8,343 nt of DNA from an uncultured Spirochaetales bacterium (GTDB lineage Bacteria; Spirochaetota; Spirochaetia; Sphaerochaetales; Sphaerochaetaceae), in assembly GCA_937902565.1 (NCBI GenBank), contig CALFMX010000212.1:1-8343 (forward strand), written 5' to 3'. Made by a program: the position numbers and the translations under genes. Of this stretch, positions 1 through 5,424 are shown piece after piece. The notes under the pieces were generated by a model. The model searched no databases. It was given only the letters and a program-made list of their open reading frames with translations, and had not been told where the DNA came from. Position 1 is the first letter of the stretch; each line of letters begins with the position of its first letter.

Positions 1-503
1 TAACAGGTGTAGATCGTCTCCTTGTCCTCACCGACACGCCGGATGTGCGCGATGGCCTCCTTGACCGTCATCTCCTTCTTGAGCTGGACGAACTCGGCGG
101 TCATGATCGAACCGGCTGCGAACTCAGGGTAGAGGAGGAACTGGTTGATCAGGGTCCGTGTCTTGGGGGAGGTGTGCTGGAGGATGCGGTTGACGAGGTT
201 GGCGGGCAGCTCCCCGAGCATGTCGACCGCGTCGTCGATCATCAGGCCCTTCATCAGTTGCTGCAGCTCCTCATCGGTGATGGCCCTGATGAGCTGCTCC
301 TGATGCTCGAATGCCAGGTTTGCAAAGATCTCTGCCGCCAGGTCCTTGTCGAGGGTCCTGAAGACAATCAGGGCAAGCTCGGCGGGCAGGCTCTCGATGA
401 AGGAAGCGATATCGACCTCTTGCAGGTGAGAGAGGTCCGCCTTCAGGGCTTGCCAATTGTGTGACATGACATGGTCACGTAGAATCTCGAATTGTACTTC
501 CAT
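1..503 (-). CDS. mgtE: Magnesium transporter MgtE, N-terminal part (cut by window edge)
   Basis: Mg2+ channel of the inner membrane; the cytosolic N and CBS domains sense Mg2+ and gate the pore. I translated the reverse strand directly: 167 codons are present and the frame runs open through position 1, so the CBS pair and five-helix pore lie outside the window. Residues about 25-130 match the helical MgtE N domain (VDIASFIESLP near 30-40, DDAVDMLGELP near 90-100, YPEFAAGSIMT near 125-135). The first CBS domain begins near residue 135 (MTAEFVQLKKEMTVKEAI). I chose the ATG at 503-501 because it places the VDIA motif about 30 residues in, as is usual for the family. It lacks a good ribosome binding site, unlike the 29-codon ORF upstream. 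An in-frame ATG at 467-465 is a possible shorter start. The family call is secure; the start is not. Confidence 0.9.
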   Translation of the reverse strand, partial: MEVQFEILRDHVMSHNWQALKADLSHLQEVDIASFIESLPAELALIVFRTLDKDLAAEIFANLAFEHQEQLIRAITDEELQQLMKGLMIDDAVDMLGELPANLVNRILQHTSPKTRTLINQFLLYPEFAAGSIMTAEFVQLKKEMTVKEAIAHIRRVGEDKETIYTC

Positions 504-540
504 CTTCTGGTATGGAGACGAAGAGCTGTGTGGGACTGGA

Positions 541-614
541 CAAGTATCAGTGATGATGGTGCACAGTGGCACCTACAATTGAGTTTCTACTCAGAGGGTC
601 ATCAGATATACTTG
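541..614 (-). promoter_or_regulatory. Structured mgtE leader RNA, three-way-junction fold
   Basis: The minus-strand RNA can form a closing stem of 7 bp (CAAGTAT at 614-608 with ATACTTG at 547-541), a symmetric 3x3 internal loop, and 6 bp more (TGATGA at 604-599 with TCATCA at 556-551). Inside are two hairpins: TGAGT/ACTCA (593-589 with 584-580, loop AGAA) and GGTGC/GCACC (573-569 with 562-558, 6-base loop). All stems are perfect in sequence. The element lies between promoter and mgtE start. No U-run follows, so control would more likely be at translation, mRNA stability or Rho access than by intrinsic termination. I do not recognise it as an M-box. Pairing was done by eye; energy and conservation are untested. 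Confidence 0.5.
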
Positions 615-636
615 CACTTTTGCCACAATTATCCAC
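547..636 (-). CDS. Possible 29-codon leader ORF upstream of mgtE
   Basis: A GTG at 636-634 sits 8 bases after the sequence AAGGAGG (651-645), the strongest ribosome binding site in this leader, and opens a frame of 29 codons ending in TGA at 549-547. The peptide begins VDNCGKSASISDD and ends GATVHHHH. The stop lies 43 bases before the mgtE ATG and in a different frame. Most of the ORF (614-547) lies inside a predicted RNA fold, so a translating ribosome would melt that structure. This arrangement resembles translated leaders that control other Mg2+ transporter genes (for example mgtL of mgtA), but the peptide has no proline or acidic run like mgtL. Alternatives are chance, or a sequence error shifting the mgtE frame. 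Coding potential is inferred only from the ribosome binding site and position. Confidence 0.4.
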   Translation of the reverse strand: MDNCGKSASISDDPLSRNSIVGATVHHHH

Positions 637-679
637 GACTCGCACCTCCTTGTAGTTAAAATAGTGTTGAATTGCCTTC

Positions 680-708
680 AGGATAGCCAGTAATGTGAAA
701 ATTTACAA
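680..708 (-). promoter_or_regulatory. Candidate sigma70-type promoter of mgtE
   Basis: On the minus strand TTGTAA (708-703) and TATCCT (685-680) are separated by exactly 17 bases, each matching consensus at 4 of 6 positions. The predicted start near 673 gives a leader of about 170 bases before the mgtE ATG and about 20 bases before the AAGGAGG ribosome binding site of the leader ORF. Confidence 0.45.
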
Positions 709-729
709 CCGCTGTTATCAAGAAACCAT

Positions 730-759
730 AAAAAGGGAGCCCGGGGTGACCCGGGCTCC
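730..759 (-). terminator. Rho-independent terminator of aspA
   Basis: A perfect 10-bp GC-rich stem (GGAGCCCGGG, 4-base loop, CCCGGGCTCC; arms 759-750 and 745-736 on the minus strand) is followed by C and five T (734-730). It begins 12 bases after the aspA stop codon and should stop minus-strand transcription before mgtE. Confidence 0.9.
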
Positions 760-770
760 AGATATCTACC

Positions 771-2156
771 TTAGAGCATGTGCTCAGGCGAGAGGATATC
801 GTCCAACTCCTCCTTGGAGAGGTATCCTCCGCTCTGCACGATCTCATAGACCGAGCCGCCTGTCTCCTGTGCCTTCTTGGCGATCTCGGTGCTGACCTCA
901 TAGCCGAGCCTGGGCACCAGGGCGGTGACGAGGCCGATGGAGCCCTCCATCAAGGTTCGGCAGCGCTCACGGTTTGCCTCGATACCCACGATGCACTGGT
1001 CGGTGAGGATCCTCAACACCCGCTTGAAGTGAAGGATCGAGCTGAAGAGCTTGAAGGCGAGCATCGGCTCCATGACGTTGAGCTCAAGCTGGCCGGCCTC
1101 TGCCGCCATCGTGATGGTCATGTCGTTTCCAATGACCTCGAAGGCGACCTGGTTGACCACCTCCGGGATGACCGGGTTCACCTTGCCGGGCATGATTGAC
1201 GAGCCGGGCTGCTTCGGGGGCAGCTTGATCTCCGCGATTCCGGTCCGGGGCCCACTCGAGAGGAGGCGCAGGTCATTACAGATCTTCGACGTCTTGATAG
1301 CAAGGCGCTTGACGGTGGAGGAGACCTCGACGAAGTCCCCGGCGTCCTGCGTCGCCTTGACCAGGTTGGGTGCCAGCACCAGCGGCAGACCGGTCAACTC
1401 GGCGAGGTGGCGGGTGACTATCTTGTCATACCCCTTGGGGGCAGTGATGCCGGTCCCGATGGCCGTCGCACCCATGTTGATGGTGTAGAGCTGGGTCTGC
1501 ACCCTGCGGATCTTCTCGATCTCCTCCTCGATTATCGCGCTGTAGGCCGCGAACTCCTGGCCGAGGGTCATCGGCACCGCATCCTGCAGCTGTGTGCGTC
1601 CCATCTTGAGAATGTCGGCAAACTCAACGCTCTTTGCCTTGAGTGCCTTCTGGAGGTAGTCGACCTCATCGACGAGCTGGTCGAGCATCCACGCCGTTGC
1701 GAGGCGCAGCGAGGTCGGGTAGACGTCGTTGGTCGACTGGGACATGTTGACGTGGGTATTGGGGTGGGCGAACTTGTACTCACCCTTCTTCTTCCCCAGA
1801 TGTTCGAGGGCTCGGTTTGCGATGACCTCGTTGGCGTTCATGTTCGTCGAGGTGCCCGCTCCTCCCTGGACGGCATCGATGGGGAATTGATCATCGAATT
1901 TGCCGGCGATGACCTCGTCGCTTGCCTTGATGATGGCATCGACGATCTTTTTGTCCAAGGTCTTGCACTCGTAGTTTGCCAGGGCGCACGCCTTCTTGAT
2001 GTACCCCAGTGCCCTGATCAGCTCAGGGTAGTGTGAAATTGGAATATTCGATACCTGGAAGTTCTCCAATGCCCGTACGGTCTGCACCCCGTAGTATGCA
2101 GCACTCGGAACCTCGCGGTTCCCCAATAAGTCATGTTCAATCCTGTACTCAGCCAC
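771..2156 (-). CDS. aspA: Aspartate ammonia-lyase (aspartase)
   Basis: Cytosolic homotetramer that reversibly deaminates L-aspartate to fumarate and ammonium, feeding anaerobic fumarate metabolism and releasing nitrogen. The 461-residue product is close to the usual 465-478 and collinear with the fumarase/aspartase superfamily: EHDLLGNREVP near 7-17, GTSTNMNANE at 101-110, HPNTHVNMSQSTND at 131-144, MGRTQLQDAVP at 185-195, and the mobile catalytic loop signature GSSIMPGKVNP at 318-328 with the catalytic serine. STND rather than the SSND of fumarase C, and PEVVNQVAFEVIGND after the signature, favour aspartase. The start is GTG at 2156, with GGGAGG 9 bases upstream; the frame stays open to 2390 but that extension shows no family similarity and has no comparable ribosome site. 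The gene is monocistronic by its promoter and terminator. Fumarase activity is the only serious alternative. Confidence 0.93.
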   Translation of the reverse strand: MAEYRIEHDLLGNREVPSAAYYGVQTVRALENFQVSNIPISHYPELIRALGYIKKACALANYECKTLDKKIVDAIIKASDEVIAGKFDDQFPIDAVQGGAGTSTNMNANEVIANRALEHLGKKKGEYKFAHPNTHVNMSQSTNDVYPTSLRLATAWMLDQLVDEVDYLQKALKAKSVEFADILKMGRTQLQDAVPMTLGQEFAAYSAIIEEEIEKIRRVQTQLYTINMGATAIGTGITAPKGYDKIVTRHLAELTGLPLVLAPNLVKATQDAGDFVEVSSTVKRLAIKTSKICNDLRLLSSGPRTGIAEIKLPPKQPGSSIMPGKVNPVIPEVVNQVAFEVIGNDMTITMAAEAGQLELNVMEPMLAFKLFSSILHFKRVLRILTDQCIVGIEANRERCRTLMEGSIGLVTALVPRLGYEVSTEIAKKAQETGGSVYEIVQSGGYLSKEELDDILSPEHML

Positions 2157-2165
2157 CGTTTCTAT

Positions 2166-2199
2166 CCTCCCTTGGTCATATACAATCGACTCTAGGAGG
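2166..2199 (-). promoter_or_regulatory. aspA ribosome binding site and possible sequestering hairpin
   Basis: The aspA ribosome binding site GGGAGG (2171-2166) can pair with CCTCCT (2199-2194) on the same RNA (five Watson-Crick pairs plus one G-U), continued by GTC/GAC (2190-2188 with 2177-2175) across a 3x3 internal loop. Formation would hide the site from the ribosome. The stem is short and may be weak; a regulatory role is inference. Confidence 0.35.
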
Positions 2200-2319
2200 G
2201 TTTTTGTGTCTGCATGACAAGCGTCACGCCCCTCCCATGTCGAGAAATCCACATCGAAGCAACACATCAAAGCTGTACGGTGAAGAGCGCCGGATACCAG
2301 TGGTTCGCTCTCCCTATAA

Positions 2320-2347
2320 ATCGTAACACGACAGGGGAGGTTGTCAA
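2320..2347 (-). promoter_or_regulatory. Promoter of aspA
   Basis: Minus-strand TTGACA (2347-2342, full consensus) lies 16 bases from TACGAT (2325-2320, 4 of 6), with TG one base before the -10 as in extended -10 promoters. Transcription would start near 2313, leaving a leader of about 157 bases. Near its 5' end, the leader can form an imperfect hairpin between GGAGAGCG and CGCTCTTC within about 2280-2315. Confidence 0.6.
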
Positions 2348-2370
2348 TGAGAAAATGGAAAAATCTCCGA

Positions 2371-2403
2371 TTTACGCAAGCAAAAACCATTTGACTGCGT
2401 AAA
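2371..2403. promoter_or_regulatory. Inverted repeat upstream of the aspA promoter, possible operator
   Basis: TTTACGCA (2371-2378) and TGCGTAAA (2396-2403) are perfect 8-base inverted copies with a 17-base spacer, about 25 bp centre to centre. The site starts 24 bp upstream of the aspA -35 box, a normal place for an activator. It could instead form an AT-rich hairpin at the end of the kinase transcript, but no T-run follows directly. No regulator is recognised. Confidence 0.4.
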
Positions 2404-2495
2404 AGAATAATTTAATTCGTATATGTTTTGGTCATGATAAAAATGGTCTCTGCGAGAATCTTCATGCGACTGCCCTGTCCCCAGGAGAGAGGCTC
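2404..2495. other. AT-rich spacer after the kinase gene, no clear terminator
   Basis: Together with the aspA leader and promoter this completes the 339-base gap between aspA and the kinase. On the minus strand there is a 4-bp stem TCTC/GAGA (2457-2454 with 2450-2447) followed two to three bases later by five T (2443-2439). That is too weak to call confidently as the terminator of the kinase. No ORF with a ribosome binding site is seen here. Confidence 0.3.
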
Positions 2496-3587
2496 TCACG
2501 CTCCTTTGGTAAGTGCACCCCACTGCCTGTCCATCGCCTTCATCAAGGCGATCTGGGTGCGGGAGCGATCGAGGTTATGGCTCTCGCGCTCGGTGTGGTA
2601 GTAGACGTCCCCGTTGAGGTAGTCGGTCAGAAAGCGTACCGCCATGATCTGTGTGATCGTCCGACCCGACTCGACGAGCAACTCCTCCTCCAACGGCGTC
2701 AAGAACGAGGCCTTGGAGCGGTAGCCGGAGAGCAGGGCGCGGTGGAAGGGGAGTGCACAGTCGACGCTGTCGAGAGCGAGGGTATCCTCCTCGGCGGTAT
2801 TGGAGCCGGTTCTCAGCATATCGCCGGTATCGAAGAGGATCGTACCGGGCATGACGGTATCGAGGTCGATCATGGAGAGCGCCTCACTGCCATCCTCCCT
2901 GAAGAGGACGTTGTTCACCTTCGTATCGTTGTGGGTGACGCGTACCGGCAGCCTGCCTGCTGAAAACGCATCGGTGATGATGCAACCGCGGTCTTTGTTC
3001 TCCTCAAGGAAAGCCAGCTCTCCTGAGACAGCAGCGAGCCGGCCTTGATGGTTGGTCTTCACCGCCGCTGCAAGCTGGTCGTAGCGCAGGCGCATATCAT
3101 GGAAGCGGGGGATGGTATGGGAGAGCGAGCTGCCGTCAAAATCAGCGAGCTGGAGCTGGAAGGTCCCCACCGCCTCCCCGAAGAGGTAGGCAATCTCCTC
3201 GCTTTCGATCCTGTTGTAGGTGCGTACCTGGTCGATGAAGCGATAGGTGCGCCAATAGCCACCCTGGCTGTCGAGGAAGATTGGCTCACCCTCCCGAGTC
3301 GGGATGACGGTGAGGACTCGCCTGTCGACATCACCATCCCGCTCATCGAGCTTCCCCCTGATGTGGGCGGTGACGGCCGAGACGTTCTTCATCAGGGCCA
3401 CCGGGTCCTTGAACGCTTCGGTATTGATCCTTTGATGGGTGTAGCGATAGAGGCGACCCTCATGTTCGAACGTTGAGAAGATGGTGGTGTTGATATGCCC
3501 CTCGTTGTGAAACTTGAAGGAGCTCAGCGTACCGTCAATGGCAAAGTGGGCAAGTATTTCGTGGAGCATCTGGTGGTCAATCTGCAT
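2496..3587 (-). CDS. APH/choline-kinase-fold phosphotransferase, NahK-like
   Basis: A cytosolic small-molecule kinase of the aminoglycoside phosphotransferase/choline kinase fold. The 363-residue product is close in length and motif style to N-acetylhexosamine 1-kinase (NahK, about 359 residues), which phosphorylates the anomeric carbon of GlcNAc/GalNAc. Visible features are NEGHINTTI (28-36), expected in the ATP-binding N lobe; the catalytic loop HNDTKVNN (219-226) with Asp221 as likely base; and the metal-binding DLDTVMPG (241-248). Related genes are often misannotated as mucin desulfatase. No lacto-N-biose phosphorylase or sugar nucleotide gene lies nearby, so the substrate is unproven. 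ATG at 3587 is chosen for the GAGG about 7 bases upstream; a GTG at 3599 would add four residues. The gene may use a weak promoter at about 3615-3645 or read-through from the tRNA. Confidence 0.75.
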   Translation of the reverse strand: MQIDHQMLHEILAHFAIDGTLSSFKFHNEGHINTTIFSTFEHEGRLYRYTHQRINTEAFKDPVALMKNVSAVTAHIRGKLDERDGDVDRRVLTVIPTREGEPIFLDSQGGYWRTYRFIDQVRTYNRIESEEIAYLFGEAVGTFQLQLADFDGSSLSHTIPRFHDMRLRYDQLAAAVKTNHQGRLAAVSGELAFLEENKDRGCIITDAFSAGRLPVRVTHNDTKVNNVLFREDGSEALSMIDLDTVMPGTILFDTGDMLRTGSNTAEEDTLALDSVDCALPFHRALLSGYRSKASFLTPLEEELLVESGRTITQIMAVRFLTDYLNGDVYYHTERESHNLDRSRTQIALMKAMDRQWGALTKGA

Positions 3588-3681
3588 AGGGGACCTCACT
3601 TCTCTCTGTATTCCCTCCCATGATACAAGGAGATGGGGTGAGAGTCATCCCTGGGGAGGGTAGGTACAAGCCCTAGACAAG

Positions 3682-3713
3682 AAGAAGTCCCCGCTTTCCA
3701 GCAAGGACTTCTT
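3682..3713 (-). terminator. Terminator following tRNA-Ala
   Basis: A perfect 9-bp stem (AAGAAGTCC at 3713-3705 with GGACTTCTT at 3690-3682 on the minus strand) starts three bases after the tRNA discriminator base. Its loop holds a smaller GCT/AGC hairpin. A pyrimidine-rich, T-rich tail follows. It probably defines the 3' end of the tRNA precursor. Leakiness would feed the kinase gene downstream. Confidence 0.65.
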
Positions 3714-3715
3714 TG

Positions 3716-3788
<73 letters not shown>

Positions 3789-3804
3789 AATTGCGACAGT
3801 GGGT

Positions 3805-3833
3805 ATCATACGAATTGGTAACTTTTAAGTCAA
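3805..3833 (-). promoter_or_regulatory. Promoter of tRNA-Ala
   Basis: Minus-strand TTGACT (3833-3828) and TATGAT (3810-3805) are 17 bases apart, 5 of 6 matches each. The start would fall near 3798, about 10 bases before the mature tRNA, as expected for a stable RNA promoter. Confidence 0.8.
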
Positions 3834-3876
3834 GCCGGCATAGTGAAAATGTATGAATGTCACAACTTGGCTTGAC
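3829..3876. repeat. Inverted repeat carrying both divergent -35 boxes
   Basis: GTCAAGCC (3829-3836) and GGCTTGAC (3869-3876) are perfect 8-base inverted copies with a 32-base spacer. Each arm contains most of a -35 box, the left one for the tRNA-Ala promoter (minus) and the right one for the DUF1538 operon promoter (plus). The spacer contains GTGA and TCAC (3844-3864) as the ends of a loose dyad. Confidence 0.6.
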
Positions 3877-3900
3877 CTTTTAAAGCTCTATGAGTAATAA
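3872..3900 (+). promoter_or_regulatory. Candidate promoter of the DUF1538/PII-like operon
   Basis: TTGACC (3872-3877, 5 of 6) and TAATAA (3895-3900, 4 of 6) are separated by 17 bases. The predicted start near 3907 gives a leader of about 54 bases. It is the best plus-strand promoter between the tRNA and the operon. Confidence 0.55.
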
Positions 3901-3960
3901 TTCTTTGACGTATTGCAACATATATCAGTCGCATAGCGGTTCACGTCAGAGGGGGGTCTC

Positions 3961-5424
3961 ATGGGGCTTTTGAAGAAACTCAAGGAAGTTAGCGTATCCA
4001 TTGGCCCGATGGTCGCCCTCATCGCTCTGTTGCACTTCTTTGTCACCCCCCTCCCTGAGGGAAATCTCCTCGATTTCGCCATCGGCGGTGTTTTCATCAC
4101 CGTGGGGCTGGCTATCTTCCTGACAGGACTTGAAGTCGGCCTCATCCCCTTCGGCGAGCGGATCGGCAGTGACACCACCAGCAGCAAGAACCTCTGGCTG
4201 GTGCTCTTCACCGGCATGATCGTCGGTGTCGTCATCATCATTGCAGAGCCGTCCATCGCCGTGCTGGCCGACCAGGTGGCGTCGGTCAATCCCGCCATCT
4301 CCACAACCTCGCTGGTGACGATGATCGCCCTGGGCTTCGGCTTCTATATGATGATTGGCATGGCCCGTGTCGTTCTGCACATCCCATTGAAGTGGATCTA
4401 CGTTGTAAGCTATGCCACCCTCTTCATCATCTTCGCCTTCAGCTCCCCGATCATGATGAGCATCGCCTTCGACAGTGGCGGTGCCTCCACCGGCCCGCTT
4501 TCGGTTCCGTTCGTCATGGCGGTGGGCCTTGGTGTTGCCCGCGTCCAGCAGAAGCAGAAGGATAGTGATAACTTCGGCTTGGTCTCGCTCGTCCTCATCG
4601 GGCCGACGCTGGCCATCGGGATCCTCAGCCTCTTCAGCGGTCCGGTCGGTGACGTTGCCGGGGAGTTGGTGGTGAACCAGTCCGGCAACTTCCTCTCCCT
4701 GATCGTCCCCTCGATGGAGCAGGTGGTCAGCTCCCTGGTCCCCCTCATCATTCTCTGCCTCGCCTATCAGGTGCTCCTGATCAAGATGCCGATCAGGCGC
4801 CTGCTGCGTGTCGGCATCGGCTTCATCTACCTCTTCGTCGGCTTGACCCTCTTCTTTGTCGGTGTCAACGGCGGCTTCATCCCCGTGGGGTTCCAAATCG
4901 GTTACACCATGGGCAGCTACAGCACCACCCTCCTCTTGATCGTCGGCCTGGCCATCGGCGCCATCACGGTGCTGAGCGAGCCGTCGGTCTATGTGCTCGT
5001 CGACCAGGTGCAATCGATCACCCAGGGCCACATCCGCAAGCCGGTGATGCTCACCTCCCTCTCCATCGGGGTAGGGCTCTCCGTCTTCCTCGCTGTCCTG
5101 CGCATCCTCACCGGCCTCTCGCTCTGGTACTTCGTCCTGCCGGTCTATGCAGTGGCAGTGACCCTCAACTTCTTCATCCCCGATCTCTTTGTCGGCCTCT
5201 CCTTCGATAGTGGCAGCGTCTCGAGCGGACCGATGGCCACCACCTTCCTCCTCTCCTTTGCCATCGGCAGCTCGGTGGCGGTGGGAGGAAACCCGACCAC
5301 TGACGCCTTTGGCGTCATCATCTTCGTTTCGATGACTCCGGTCCTCGTCGTCCAGATCCTCGGCATGATCTTCGCCCGGACACAAAAGAAGGCGGAGAGA
5401 GCCAAAGAGGAGACAACACCATGA
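3961..5424 (+). CDS. DUF1538 family multi-spanning membrane protein, internally duplicated
   Basis: A 487-residue integral inner-membrane protein, presumably a transporter, that I assign to the DUF1538 family; no substrate is known to me. Most of its length is hydrophobic segments with short charged turns, about 12 or more helices. Two homologous halves share signature motifs: AEPSIAVLADQV (95-106) and SEPSVYVLVDQV (339-350); FDSGGASTGP (170-179) and FDSGSVSSGP (415-424); DNFG (203-206) and DAFG (448-451). The acidic, serine- and glycine-rich motifs within membrane regions suggest substrate or ion sites. The N terminus (KKLKEV) and C terminus (KKAERAKEE) are charged and probably cytosolic. 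ATG at 3961 follows AGGGGGG (3950-3956) at four bases. The gene overlaps the next by ATGA, so the two are translationally coupled. Pairing with a PII-like protein suggests activity controlled by a nucleotide or other effector. The long acidic antisense frame across it is a codon-usage shadow. Confidence 0.85.
   Translation: MGLLKKLKEVSVSIGPMVALIALLHFFVTPLPEGNLLDFAIGGVFITVGLAIFLTGLEVGLIPFGERIGSDTTSSKNLWLVLFTGMIVGVVIIIAEPSIAVLADQVASVNPAISTTSLVTMIALGFGFYMMIGMARVVLHIPLKWIYVVSYATLFIIFAFSSPIMMSIAFDSGGASTGPLSVPFVMAVGLGVARVQQKQKDSDNFGLVSLVLIGPTLAIGILSLFSGPVGDVAGELVVNQSGNFLSLIVPSMEQVVSSLVPLIILCLAYQVLLIKMPIRRLLRVGIGFIYLFVGLTLFFVGVNGGFIPVGFQIGYTMGSYSTTLLLIVGLAIGAITVLSEPSVYVLVDQVQSITQGHIRKPVMLTSLSIGVGLSVFLAVLRILTGLSLWYFVLPVYAVAVTLNFFIPDLFVGLSFDSGSVSSGPMATTFLLSFAIGSSVAVGGNPTTDAFGVIIFVSMTPVLVVQILGMIFARTQKKAERAKEETTP

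Noticed and set aside
541..636. Frameshifted mgtE in which the 29-codon ORF is the true N terminus
   Set aside because: The mgtE frame is closed by TAG at 575-573, and the ATG at 503 already gives a family-like N terminus of normal length. A sequencing error cannot be fully excluded, but a fusion is not needed.
504..673. M-box (ykoK) magnesium riboswitch upstream of mgtE
   Set aside because: The M-box is an obvious expectation here, but I could not match its conserved core or its longer stacked-helix layout; the visible fold is a shorter three-way junction and no intrinsic terminator follows.
780..2036. Plus-strand frames of 139, 145 and 209 codons inside aspA
   Set aside because: All are antisense shadows of a well-conserved aspartase with an intact active-site signature.
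2157..2390. N-terminal extension of aspartase to a start at 2390
   Set aside because: The extra 78 residues have no aspartase similarity, cover the predicted promoter, and would ignore the GGGAGG ribosome site placed correctly before the GTG at 2156.
2392..2420. Plus-strand promoter TTGACT with a poor -10 near 2414
   Set aside because: The -10 match is weak and no plus-strand gene follows; the sequence overlaps the inverted repeat assigned to aspA control.
3946..5385. A 479-codon open frame on the minus strand, very rich in Asp, Glu, His and Gly
   Set aside because: It is antisense to the DUF1538 gene over nearly its whole length. The GC-rich third positions of that gene remove stops in the opposite frame, and the acidic, low-complexity composition is what complementing hydrophobic codons gives. 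There is no plausible ribosome site or family resemblance.
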